DNA of 64,000 nt from Azadirachta indica (taxonomy: Eukaryota > Streptophyta > Magnoliopsida > Sapindales > Meliaceae), in the NCBI GenBank assembly GCA_022749755.1, contig CM040448.1:11406481-11470480 (forward strand), read 5' to 3'. Positions within the stretch are counted from its first letter, which is position 1; each line of letters starts with the position of its first letter. Made by a program: the position numbers and the translations under genes. Of the stretch, positions 1 through 12,585 are shown piece after piece. The notes beneath the pieces were generated by a model. The model made no database searches. It was not told the DNA's origin and saw nothing but the letters and a program-made list of their open reading frames with translations.

Positions 1-561
1 CTTTCCTTAAGTTCAGCTTTACCTAAAGAATATAAGAATCATCAATAGATTATGAGAATATCATAAAATAATTAACGTGAACTCAGTTAAAGGTCAACAC
101 AAACAATGCATTGACATAAAATAAGAAATTACAGTTGTGAATTATAAATCAAGTTAATATTCTGGTAAAAAGAACTCTTGGAACAAATCCTCAGCTCATA
201 ATCCATGCAAATATCAAAAACAAGCAGGTTTGAAGCTCAAGATTTTTCCTAATCCTTTCTATCCTACTTATTAATAAATTAGCTGCTGTAACTTAAGTCA
301 CCAATGAATGGAAGCAATAACATTAGACACTTTATTATGCACAATATTCTTTTAGTACACATGGATCCCTGTATCCCGTCATATCTTTCAATTTCACTTA
401 CAGCCAAGATCTTCTCAAGAGTTTATCCTGCTTACTGTCGTAATAATACAAGTAGTAGACCTAATTCTGTCTTTTGCCTCAATTGACAATGAAGAAATCA
501 ACAAATACAAGTTTTAAACTGACAAGATATAGACAAAAGAATAACCAGTGTGGAATACCTC
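1..561. other. 3' flank of GLDH, no gene seen
   Basis: AT-rich DNA downstream of the GLDH stop codon. The first bases below 562 are probably the GLDH 3' UTR. I see no conserved reading frame; the 60-codon open frame at 304-486 has no recognisable motif. Confidence 0.5.
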
Positions 562-3500
562 TTAGATGGTATCTGATAAAGGGAAGAGCTTTTCTACAAC
601 ATTATTAGAGAGAATTCTGTTGGGGTCCAATTCCCTCCGTGCTTTATTGAAAGAATCCACTGGAAAACGCTTTCTTAGTCTTGCTTGGAGAGCTACAAGC
701 TTTTCTTTGTCCTTTGGAACCTGGACATAATTTACGTAGGTTCAGTTTACTAAAAAAGTACAAGGACACAAAAAAAGATTAGTAGACTTTAGAGAAACAA
801 TTTTGCTCAAGATTTCGAAAGAATTACAGACACAAAATTCTTTTCAAGAATCATAAAAGAATTACTTAATAATCTGAATTTGGTGCACAAAGAATGAGTT
901 AATTTCTTCTTAACTCCAATGATTGTAGAATAAGAATACATATCGGAATTGTAGAGTTACACCAAAATATTAGAAATTTTAAATTCAATTTCATGTGCAT
1001 CTAGAAATTTGTATTGTGTATCAAATTCAGAAACAAACTTTAAAACGTTCCAGACCATACGAGATCACTTATTTTGATACAAATTTGTGAAAAAGAAGTA
1101 AAGATAACATGTGCAAGATTTTCAATACCTCGATCTTAGCCCAATGCTCATAAGCAGAGTATTGATCCCATAACTGTGACTGAGTTAGATGCCTATAATG
1201 GAAGAATTCTTCCGTTATTTCCTTTCTCTGACGAGCATCCATTGTTGGAAGGTACATAATTATGCCAACCTGAAACCAAACCAAAACTTTAAGTTTAATG
1301 CAATCATTACCAATTAGTTCACAACATTTTCTGTAGAGTGAACCACCAATTAAAATCCACAACTATCACAATCATTGAGCACAAATGAACTCTCAAACTA
1401 ATGGCTAGGTATAGCAGAGTGTAATTATGGGGGCTGGAAAAGATTCCCTTATTGCACACTTGCATATACTTGTATGCTAGTCATAAGTAAATCACACATT
1501 CTAAAGGCCAAAACAAGAGATCTATAAGTTAGTTGATAGCACTACATAGATAAACAAAATGGAATTTACGGGTGTTGATGATGTTTGAAAAATAGAAGTT
1601 TAGAATTTTTTTTTTGTCCCAATTAAATGTAAACAGTTGCATAAAATCAAAACGAAGAGCTTGAAATCAAATTGAAGCATCTGATTCTAAAATTAAGTCC
1701 ATAGTAAACCCTTGCACGCTCAGCAAGTAAACAACTTTACATACAACACTTGATCCCAGTTCCCCGCTTCCCAAAACCCTCCATATACACCGAATCTAGA
1801 AAGAAATAATAGATAGAAGAAAAAAGCAAGACAGAAACAACGGTAAGCCCTGCACCTTAAAAGTGATTCCAAGGAGGAAAAAAATGGAAGAAAGGACGGA
1901 AACCCAAAATATAAAAAATGTAGCAAAAATTACCCATGAGAACATGTCATCCTCAGCCGAGCTATAAGCTGGGCTCATAAGGCTCTGACTGCGTGCTGTC
2001 CAGCGCTGCTCTATAGGAGCAGGTGCAGGTATATCTTCCTTCTCTATAAGCTGCTTTAACTCTTCTATGTATTCAAGGTCTTTCATGCTTGGCTTGGCAA
2101 GGGTTCCTGCAGGAAAGCAAGTTTCTGACACCCACTGATGTCCACCACAATCAAAGCCCAAAATTTCATCAGCCCATCCCACTCTGTATCCCTCTGACTT
2201 CCTCCAGAACTCAGCCTCAGCTTGATTAACCTTTATGACATGTTCTTTGTTAAGAGGATCAAGTGCAAGCAGTTTATCTCTCAGCTCTGTAAATGAAAGC
2301 TCATTTATGTCTGGTTCAGAGTTGTCAGGAGATTTAGCTGTCAGCTCATAACGCCTGCAAGTACAAAAGTAAGCAGTATATCGACTGAGAGAAGCGATGA
2401 ACACAACAAAAACAATAACACCTTGGTGACAGGAGCTAAGGCTTTAGTTTTCATAAGGTATAAAGGATTGTATTTGCAAAGGCAATACAGCAATGAGAGG
2501 TTGACAAAATAAATAAAACATGCGGGAAAAAAAGAAAAGATGTAGCTTGTGAAAAGTAGTTAAGCAAGCTAGATATGGACAAGCCAAGGCAAGAAACAAT
2601 CAATGTAGAGCCAATGCAACCAGAATTTCCAATTAGTAGCTAACACTTAACTGGACTATATGGCTAAAAGTGGCGTAACTCAAAAACGTTAGAGAATATC
2701 TAATCATCTTCTTATTAGCATGACCAAATATATTCTTAAATTTATTAAACAAAAATTATTGAAGCCACATAACATATTTTATGTCAGAATAATTTGTTTT
2801 GAAACTTTTACCATGTTGCCATGATTCTTGCATTTCGGCTGAATTTGGGTTTAACTTGTTGACATACTCATTATTTAACATAATTTCAGGCCCATTCTTG
2901 ATTGAATGACAAAATTCACAATTTTGATTCCTTTCCACTATGCCAAACATGTTTTAAGATAATATGGAAGCAATACCTCATTTTACTCTAAGAAGGCCAG
3001 TAAATCCAAGTTAAAGATGACAAACGAAAAGCAAACCTTATAAGAAAATTTAGTATGTAATCATGTGTGAGCACGAGAGAACTAAATGTTCAGCTCATCC
3101 AATCATTTGCCCTTTATTTTTCTTATCTTCCAAGGAAACTAAGAAATATTTAATAGACAAAACATGATAAGAAATACAGAAATGGACCATGTGTCCAAAA
3201 AGAAAAAATAAGTGAACAAAAGGGAAGGGGAAACAATTTGTTAAAACCCTATCCGTGAAACCAATGAGTATCCATTCCTCCCCTTAATGTAAAAACCATT
3301 CTATAAAAAACTATAACTCAACTCCCCAGTGGGCTCATCCAGGCTTTTATATGCCCAAAAAATGCTAGCATCACTAGCAAGCTTCCTTTTGCCCCAATAA
3401 GAACAACAAAACTGAATAGCTAAAGCCAACAGCTTTACCTGTACTTTGCAAGAGACTCTCTATAGAGGTCTCGAACATGCTGTATAGCCTCCTCTGTGGT

Positions 3501-5658
3501 ATATTTGGGTTTGAATTTGGGTGGACCTCTCCATTTTGAAACAGGATTGCACCTCACAACCACAACGGTATCAGTATAAGGAATATGAAGGTACTTCACA
3601 TGCTTATTCTCGGATAGCAATTTTCTGCAAATAGAAACTGAGAAAATTTTAAATTTTGAGAACCACAAAACCCTCATCTGTTTATTTGATTTCAGACTAC
3701 ATGACGACAAAGCATCTTTCATTTCAAGCTCATCACTAAGTTAAAAATAGAGAAGCACTAAAGGTGAACAAAAAGTGCATAACCCTTATAATTAAAGCAC
3801 ATTTCTTTCATAGTCTAATAGTTAAGAATATACATTTTGTTCTTGATCCCACAATTCTTAGCATGCAATAACTAATAAATCATGGTGAAAAGCAAATGCT
3901 CCAAAATCATCCCAATTATTCACAACATAATAACCTAAAGAAACTCCATAGGTTATAGGGCAATGATCTACTTGCAGATTAAATAATATTTTGTTACAAG
4001 CAACAATATTAGATTGCCCAGAATATAAGATAATTGGTAGAAGGAACAAATTATTACTTGTGGTTTTTCTTGATCTCTCTTATGTTTGAGACAGTTGTGT
4101 GCTCTACGAGCTCTTGTCTCTCAACACACTGAAGGGTGACTTCAGCAACCACTCCAAGGCCCCCTAGACCACAACGTGCTAGATAAAAGAGTTCTGGATC
4201 TTTCTCTTTTGAAATCTCTATTGTTCCCTTGGCAGGAGTGACCAATTTCATGCTGATGACCTGCTCATCAATAGGAGGTAATTTTGCACCTGTACCATGC
4301 GCACCAACCTAAGGACAAATAGACACAAAAATGGAAGTCAGATCTGAAGTATAAAGAACAATATAACACTAAAGCGCATCATCTAGTCAATAATTCCCAG
4401 CTAAATGTGGAATTTACGGTGCTCTTTCTTTGTTTTTAAACGTACTTCATTTCATCCTTTTTAGAAACCAGAAATGGTATGTATCATGTAGACATTTTTA
4501 GGTTCATTCTACTAACCAGTCCCATGGAACTAATACCTTGGACTTTCTTAGTTTGAATGGTACAAATTTCACATTTATTTGAGTAAATAAAACTGCTTAC
4601 ACAACATTCAACTGCTCCAATTAGAGGAAAGAAAGCAAAGATTATTGTAAGTCTAAAGAGTGAAGAACATTGAGGACAACATCTTCAACCACTAAAGACC
4701 AACTAAAAGTATTTTTGGCCCAGCAACTAAATTTTACAGCTAATGTTTGGCACTCAAGCCTCCTGGTCATATTTTGAAATCTAATCCCACAATAGAAGCT
4801 GTAAATTAAAATTCACAACGTCTCGATTAAAAAACGTACCCTAAAGAATCTATGCCATCCATAATTGTTAAAATTAAAATTTGACATCAAAATGAAAAAA
4901 TTATGAGTTAAATTATAGCTCAAATTTAAAACAAGTCTCTGGCTCACTTTAAACCGAATGCAACTTATAGGTAAAGAGTGGAAGACCGAAAAAAGAAAAA
5001 TAACCTGAACAATGCCACCAATTTGCTGCTCTCTAATGGAAGCAAAGTTTTGAAGCGTAAGACCATACTCTTTAATCTCATCGACCAACTCCTGAACTCT
5101 GATTCCAGCCTGCACTCTTACTCTCTTCTTCTCTTTATCTACTTCCAAAACCTTATCCATCAAGGCCAAATTGACCATCCCAGCCCGAGACAGCCCGATC
5201 CCATTCGGCGACAGACCGGACCCGACTGGCCGGATCTTGGATCGCTTCTCACTGGCTTCCTTCACCAACTTCTCCAACTCCTGAATATTCTCCGGCTGAT
5301 GGAAGTTGCGAGTCTGGACCTCGTGCGTGCCGCTCCAGTTGGAGACGGTGTGAAGATCTTCGGGCAAGGGAGCGTATCGGAAGATTTGGGCCTTTTTGTG
5401 CTTTGCAGTTTCGGAAAATGGGAAGGAATAGTAAGTGGCGGCGCCGCAGAAGACGAGAAGCGCCGTGTAACCCAGATACTTGCGGATTTCAGCATCAGAG
5501 GCTGAAGATGAAGATGATGAAGAAGAAGAAGATGATGTTGATGAGAGTGTACGGATTAAGAGTGACGGATGTTTGACTGTGTTGAAGCGGTAGTTGTAGT
5601 GATAGTGGTAGCGATGAAGAGATTGGAGCGTTCTTCTGATGGACACAGCTCTCTGCAT
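562..5658 (-). CDS. GLDH: L-galactono-1,4-lactone dehydrogenase, mitochondrial (6 exons)
   Basis: Catalyses the last step of plant ascorbate synthesis (L-galactono-1,4-lactone to ascorbate, electrons to cytochrome c) at the inner mitochondrial membrane; in plants it also helps assemble complex I. I read six exons on the minus strand: 5005-5658, 4058-4308, 3439-3624, 1934-2354, 1129-1269 and 562-720. All have GT-AG borders and matching phases, giving 1812 nt or 603 aa, close to the family's usual ~610. Residues 1-90 are a Ser-rich targeting region with a hydrophobic segment at about 61-80. The mature part begins near YAPLPEDLHTVSNWSGTHE. The FAD-binding loop VGSGLSPNG lies at 145-153, and an E-x-R pair (EQR, about 479-481) matches the catalytic Glu/Arg of the family. 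The C-terminal HWAK motif is present. No lesion is visible. The ATG at 5658 opens the targeting peptide. Confidence 0.96.
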
Positions 5659-7523
5659 TTTGTTGGGTTGAGTCAGAGAGTTGAGGCAACGGTATTTAGC
5701 TGTGCGTTTGGCTCAGGCTGAAGTGATGAGGCTAAGAGGGTTTTGGGTTTTTGATTGTTTTTTTTTTTTTTTAATGAATTAATTCAGATAACAGTAATAA
5801 AATTTGGATAATTATTTATATTTATAAAAAGAAATGTTATAGTAATTTATTTGATAATATTTGATTAAATTGGATTCTGATTATTTGAATTAAATAAAAA
5901 TAATAAAAATAAAGATGAATATGAAAAGTATGAGGATCATCGGCGGCTGCAATTTTTTTGTACAATATCAAATAAGGACATAATTTGCAAACACTTTTCA
6001 TGAAGGTCCCTACCATTAATGCCATTGGATTTAGGAAATTATATCTCTAAAAATACTATGAATATTATAGGATTACTATTCATAGTATTTCTTTAGATAA
6101 CGCCTTGTGTGTTTTATGTTGAATCAAAGTCCCCTATCTAGCTATTCAAATTTGCTTATTCAAACAAATTTTAAGATAAAAATATCAACCTGGTATTTAA
6201 AGAAATTGTTCAAAGATTCAAAATTAAAAAAACTATCTAAACATTATATGAAAAACTGGAAAAGAAATAGTTTGATTGAAGTTAACAAAAAAAAATACAA
6301 TTTCTTTTATATTCAAGAAGTTGTTTGTCAAAACATTTAAATTTAGAGACGTATGTGATTTATAGTATTTTAATTTTAATGATATAATAGTTAGAATATC
6401 AATTTTACTAATAGAATTTTAATGAAATGTAACTGTGTAAAAAACTTTTGCAAACTCAAGGAGTAATATGTTATTACCCAAAAACTAGAGGGGTTTAGAT
6501 TAATTCTTGCATCTTGTGCTGTTGCAAAGCATCAAATCTTAGGTGCTACAATTATTATTATTATTATTATTATAGAAGCTTATCTTGGTCTGGCAGCGCA
6601 GGTCAAGCTCATGAGCCTTGGCATCAAATTAATGAAAGAAAACAACACAAATTGATAGATAGGCCTATTTTAAATAATATTAATATATTAATAAGGTGAT
6701 TGTGAAAGTAATAAATCAACTTCGCATCACTAATTTTCTATCATGGAGTCAAAGCCACACTACTACAATAAAGTATTGCAAATAGGTTCAAACTCTTCCC
6801 TTGCCACTTCTTTAATGAAGAATGTAAAACCTATTAATACATCCTTTTAATACTTCTAATATTACAATTAACAACTGATCCTTTCCTATCACATCATTTA
6901 ATACAAGTTATCTCTTTAATTATCATTTTTTTCCGTAACAAAATTGAGTGAGGATCCTGGAAATTTCTCAGCAATTTGACAACTTAATATTTTGTCTGTA
7001 AAAGATAAAGGACAGACGCACACACATATAATTACAGATGGCAAATCACAGACCATGGGTAATTTCTTTAATTTTCTCTTTTGCTGGCTTTTATTCCCTT
7101 TGTGGTCTTTCTCTTGATAATTACATTAACCTCCAAGTAACAACTGTTGTTATTTCTAATGTGACCCATCAACCTCACATACACATAGTTTTGGATGATC
7201 TAACATGAAAAAGGATTAATTAGACTGGTAACATAGATACAATACGATTTATAGTCTTTGTTCATGTTGCAACAATCTGTGTAGATGTTGCAGGGTGGAA
7301 CACGGTTTATGTGTATGAAAGAACACAACTAAAGCATTCCGCGTTATAACCATTTTGTAAATTTACTTCAAGTTCTTCTCACAAACAAAAGGCTAGAGAA
7401 AACACAACGTTAGTGTTATTCTGTACAATGCTTTTTACAATTCATAACTGAACCCAACTGCCAGTATTTTAATCTCAATTAATTGGGGATCAGCTGTCTC
7501 TACATGAAAGTAAAAAGTAAATA
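5659..7523. other. Intergenic between GLDH and Sec14-like gene
   Basis: The first few hundred bases above 5658 should hold the GLDH promoter and leader; a poly-T run lies at about 5759-5773. A short ATT trinucleotide run occurs at about 6549-6572. The interval is AT-rich with no conserved reading frame. Sequence near 7200-7523 is probably the 3' UTR of the neighbouring minus-strand gene. Confidence 0.5.
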
Positions 7524-10101
7524 CTAAGTCATGAACTCCCTCGATCCCCAATTACTTTCGTGCCTTCCAAATGAGTAACCCATGTTTGGCACCTCAGGTA
7601 AATGCAGATGATCAGGTTCAATTCCATAATCTGTCAGCGGTCTGTTCTCGAGAACATTATCATGATTTTGAACAAATTCAGGAATCTCAACCTCTCCCTT
7701 CTTTATGTCATTCCAAAGATACTGAAGGCGGCTTACATACTTGATTTTCCAATATAAGCTGCAAAGTATAGAATTAAATTTAACATTGCACCCAAAATAT
7801 GAGATTCTTAATGCGAATAAAGTAAATCATCAATTATTCACTGACAATGTATGAAAGATGCAAAATGTTTAACATACAAGTGAAAAAAAAAGATCACAAC
7901 ATCAATCAGATATCTATTTATTTCTGAAGCAATGGAGAGTGATCTCAGTGGTTCCTAGGTTTAGGCCCTACATGGTTATACCATGAAGTTATAGGCCCTC
8001 CTTACAAATCTGACCAAGCAAAAGGAAAAAAGAGGAACATTGAAATGATTTTTTTTTTGTTTTATAGTTTAGGTTTATATTCCCTGTTTGCATTAAATGC
8101 ATCATTTATAATTTATTACTGCAAAAACGGGGAGAAACTACTTGCATGCAAATTTGCCCAACATATGAGACCTATTTCATATACATGCAAGGTGAAACAT
8201 ATCAAAATCACATAAAATACTTCAACCAAACACGGTATTAAGGAACATGTCACATAATATATGTGGTTACTTCACAAAGAAACATTGCAATGATGGTGGA
8301 TAGATGAGTTACAAACTAGAATGGTCTTAGCTCAGAAAAACACAATACAGAACATATGAGAAACTCTAATTGCCACTATAACTCCTTCATAACCCTATCA
8401 AACAAATCGCAATGAATGATTGATAATCAATTCAAATCTAGAACACTATTTTGTACTGCTTATTGCAAGTTTAAATCATATATGAATTTAAAAATTACTT
8501 TATGGTTCTATCTATCAGGAAAGCACTCACCCTCCACTTAAGAAGAATCGGCCTAGAGTCGCAAAGGTGAGCCGTGACCACAGCCCAGGATGAACAAAGT
8601 ATAAGATTTGAAGCCTATCCTTAATGCTTGAAGGAAGTTCTTCATAAATCCACCTCAAAAGAGTCATGCCAGGGTAGTTGTCCTCCTTTTGCACAGTACT
8701 ATGCATGTAAACAAGGCAGAATGGCCCCTCTGGCAACTCAGAGCATATTTTGTGGAATATATACTTCTTCAATCGCTCCCCACTCACAACTGGAGCTGCA
8801 GATCATTAAAATAGCAAGCAGCCAGAAGAATATCAGATTAACCAAATTAGGTTTCTTTTGGGATAAAAAAAGAATTACCTAAATCAAGAAATTCTTGTCA
8901 GTTAACCCGATGCAGCATTGTCCAGAAGAGTGTCAGTTCAAACCAGATCAACCAATACCATTCAATTTTTATTCAGTGAACTGAAACAAAAATCACAAAC
9001 ACAATGGCATCGAGCTACAAATAAGCGGAGGGATACAAAACGGGCAGGAGAAAGGGGGAGATTACTGGGTACTGGCATGCATAGACTGCTGATAAATCAG
9101 TTTTAATTGAAAAAAATTCAAGGACTAAATTAGTGACCAAAACAATATAAATTACAGGACTAACATGATTATGACAGAGCCAACATACAGTAAGTGGAGA
9201 ATGAAACAAATAACCACAACAATACCATAAAAGACCATAGTTTACGTGGACATAGCTTATACAACCAAATACTACTGATGAAGAGGTACAGAGCATCCGA
9301 ATTGTTGTGTGACCTTAGTCAAACAACTTTATGCAATGTATATTACAATACTGCAACAACTCCAACCATGCCTTACAGTATGACGTCGAAAACAAGTGGT
9401 ACATCCACCTAAGTAACCGGGATTTCTAGAGATAAACAGTTCCTGAACCTCTCAAAATTGGTCATATTGCCAACTTAGCAAAGAGTAAATATACTTATGG
9501 GCAACTATCTTGTTTAATGAGGAAAAAACGATCATTAACCAGGAGGAAGTATGCACAGCAGAAAGCAATGAAAACTTGTACTCAATATAGAGAGAAGATA
9601 ACTGGGATATATACATAAATAAATGAAACTTTGCCTGAACTATCAAGTGAAAATGGGTATGCGAAAATTTAAAATAGAAAAGAAAAAGAGTCCGGAATTT
9701 AATAGGGGATTGCTGCAGCCCATCTTCTCTAGCTAGAGCAAACTAAATAAAAAGAGTAAATAATTTGAGAACTTGATTACCCAAATAAGAATGAAGTATA
9801 ACATAAAAAACCTAGAGGAAGCATGGACGGGGGTGGTCTAATTACCAGGGAAGTACTTTCCGACGACGCGAAAAATGCGGTTGCCAGATTTATCTGAGCC
9901 CTGGAGTCGAAAGAATTGAAGTAAATCGAGATCGGAGAAGTCTTCGTCAGAAGAGAGATATTGAGCACAATCGTGCCACTGCTCTTGTTCTTGTTCTTCT
10001 TCGGTTTCTCTATCCTGTTTGGATAGAAAAGGACGAGCATCTATCCCCAAATCTGACGCCAATACCACCACCGAAAAATCTTCCGATGATGAACTTCCCA
10101 T
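7524..10101 (-). CDS. Sec14-like / divergent CRAL-TRIO domain protein (3 exons)
   Basis: Three exons on the minus strand: 9846-10101, 8531-8795 and 7524-7758. They have GT-AG borders and compatible phases, totalling 756 nt or 251 aa. The product resembles the short plant Sec14-like or GDAP2-like proteins with a divergent CRAL-TRIO (BCH-like) lipid-binding fold. The exon 2 stretch from LVYMHSTVQ through LPSSIKDRLQILYFVHPG is the typical core. The N terminus holds VVVLASDLGIDARPFL and an acidic Glu/Gln-rich stretch. I start at the ATG at 10101; the upstream in-frame codon at 10107 is GTG. No signal peptide or membrane segment is seen. The ligand is unknown; membrane-lipid transfer or signalling is inferred from the fold only. 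Intron 1 (8796-9845) is the largest and holds no gene that I can see. Confidence 0.85.
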
Positions 10102-10399
10102 CTCCACGATCGAAGAAATTCTCTACTTTGATTGCTCGCTCGAGTTCTCTCTGTACCTCAGGGTTTTCGGACAGTGCCTGTGAGCGTGGGTTTTTCTTTG
10201 TTGTGGCGTGGAAAGAGAATACGTGGAATAATCCAATTGGTTTAATTGAAATATTTGTCAATTACAGATAGGTAACGGCGGGTGACTTTAACAATGGTGC
10301 CCTTTGGTTTTGGCAAAGCATAGGTTACGCTAGGCTGTGGGAAAATAGATAAGGCTTGGCGAGTCTAACAACAATTAGACCTCTGATTTTGTTTGGGTT

Positions 10400-10638
10400 G
10401 TTTTTTGAAGGAAATTTTTAACAGTAATTAATATAATATATATTATAAAAATAATTAATTTGGGTCAAAATATCCTTATAAAATTTTTTAAAAATGACTA
10501 TTAAATACATTAACGCAAGAGTATTTTGGTTTAAAAAAAATTTGAAATGATCATTTTTTAAAAATATTTTAAATAGTAATTATTACCGAAAATTTACTTA
10601 AAGTGTTGGTCATTTTGGTTAAATTTTTTTTTTAATAA
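10400..10638 (+). repeat. MITE-like AT-rich element, copy 1
   Basis: About 240 bp whose sequence matches, in opposite orientation, the element at 27899-28151. Shared blocks include a CAAAATATCC stretch and a terminal CATTTTGGTTAA stretch. I cannot define clean ends or a target-site duplication here. Calling it a repeat rests on the second copy, which is a clear insertion relative to its paralogue. Confidence 0.5.
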
Positions 10639-11472
10639 AATTAAATTGGTTTTTCTTTTCTTCTAATAATAATAATAACAATAATTATTTTATGGGTTTA
10701 TAAAAATTTATTATTTATTTAAATAAAATAAAATATTATAATAAATAAAAAAGGAATTAGGATGATACTTAAAGTCTAATAAATTATTTATTTTAAGTAA
10801 TGATATTTAAAAAGTTTGTATTATAATAGATAAGTACTTACAATTACATTATATTTACTGATTGATACACACATCAAAATTTTAGTGACGGTTTAAATAT
10901 GATAATTATACTAAATTTTAATATGATAAAGTTATACCTAAATAAAAAATAAACTATGTTGATTACAGACATTTGTGACATAATAATGTTAAATGATTTA
11001 CATTATTTTTTGTTATTAATTTCATTACTTTTGTATTTCTACCAACTAAAATAAATAAATATGCATGAATTACAAAAAAACATATTATACAAATTATGTA
11101 ATATTATAATACAAAACAATTTTCTTTCTTTTTTGTTATAATTTTTTATTTCACTAAGAATTCCATGCCATTTTAATTTTGTATGATACTCCTTTTGTGT
11201 AGTATTATTTAAAAAAGAATTATTATTTGAATAAAATCAAAGAAGTAAAGAAATCAAAGATATAAATGCGGTCACAAAATTGATTCAATTATTTAATTAA
11301 AGAACAAATTATAATCAATATAGGTCCTTAAAACTAGCTTTAAAGCAATAAAATTAAAATTTTATGTTTAAAAACAAAAGGAAATAATAATTTAATAATT
11401 TAAAAACAAATTTTAAATCTCAAGGCTCTTTTATTTTAGGCGGATTATATCTCTGGATTAAGGTGTATAGTG

Positions 11473-11485
11473 ACGTGTACACGTG
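11473..11485. promoter_or_regulatory. G-box/ABRE-like palindrome upstream of LCYB
   Basis: A perfect 12-bp palindrome ACGTGTACACGT, extended to CACGTG at 11480-11485, lies about 1.1 kb before the LCYB start codon. It contains two ACGT cores like those bound by bZIP and bHLH factors. It stands out in AT-rich DNA, but its distance from the gene makes any role uncertain. Confidence 0.35.
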
Positions 11486-12372
11486 GGCCCTGCATGTTCA
11501 TTATTCCAGACTATTGTTCTTCACATAATTTATATAATTTTCATGCTTTATTTTAAATTATATTTATTTTCAACTAAATTTCATAATTTTCCCTACAATT
11601 TAAACTAATAGCACCTGAAATAAATCTTTTAAAAACCTTACATTGACTCCCTGAATATAAACTCTATAAATGTTACCCGTTCTAAATAATTTCACAAGTT
11701 GATATAGTACAAAGTGCACTATAAAATATTTCTAAATATTATAATATAATCAACACAGAATTAAACCCATTAAAAGTTTACTCTTTATTTACTAATTTAG
11801 CATATTTCTGTAAACTTTATAAATTTTTAATAGATATTTTAATCAAAATTGTGTATATCTACATCCACAATTAATAACTAAAATTTTTAATAACTGATTT
11901 CACTTTTACTACCATATATTACTACTTGACAACAATTAAAATAATATTTTTTCATTGTTATTGATAAATGGTAAATAGAATTTTCTCATTTCTTGTTATA
12001 TTCTTATAAACCTTACTATACTCTTCTGAATATAGTAAATTTCTGTTTTTAATTGCAAAAATTACTCTTAATTTTTTTCATTCTTGAGTAAGAAAGACAA
12101 TTAAGGCAAATAATATAAGTTCAAACATGTCAAATTCTTTAGCTAATTTACAGGAATATTTGTAAAATATTCATAAAAATATATGTAATCTGTTATTAAT
12201 CAAAAGCTCAGGGGATGTTTATTAGTTTCCCTAAATTTTCTTTTATGCAATTTATGCGTTTGTTTTCGTCGCGAAGCACGGGGCGCGCACACAGCACAAG
12301 CTTCAGTTCACCTCATCTTTACCATTACCAAATATCCTTGGGCTTAGCACCTTCACCAACTTTCGGCTGAAA

Positions 12373-12585
12373 ATGCTTCTTCTATATCTCTTCTCTCTGC
12401 TTTCTGGTAAGTTATCATATCTTTATTTTCATTGAATTTCGCTGTTTGCTCCATTATATTCCTCGAATTGACTCTCAGCTCGTAATTCCATAAATTGTTT
12501 TATACCCAGATTGTATTTTAAGGACTTTGTGGTGAGATTCTTAAAACCCATATATATTATAGGAAAGTATGGATACTTTACTTAA
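12373..12585 (+). promoter_or_regulatory. LCYB leader intron and overlapping upstream ORF
   Basis: A 5' UTR intron is predicted from 12407 (CTG|GTAAGT) to 12562 (TTATAG|GAAAG), ending six bases before the LCYB ATG. An upstream ATG at 12373 lies in the first leader exon. After splicing, its frame runs across the LCYB ATG in another frame and stops at TAA 12583-12585. This gives a peptide of about 18 residues rich in Leu. Its existence depends on transcription starting before 12373 and on this splice pattern. Confidence 0.5.

Larger units (their letters stand above)
10102..12290. other. Divergent intergenic region, LCYB promoter side
   Basis: This region separates the starts of the Sec14-like gene (minus) and LCYB (plus), so it should contain both promoters. 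It is very AT-rich from 10400 to 12240 and includes a MITE-like element and a G-box palindrome, listed separately. A GC-richer patch at about 12265-12300 probably lies at or just upstream of the LCYB transcription start. I see no coding sequence. Confidence 0.55.

Noticed and set aside
4978..5505. 175-codon plus-strand open frame
   Set aside because: It lies antisense to GLDH exon 1 and is a shadow of that coding sequence.
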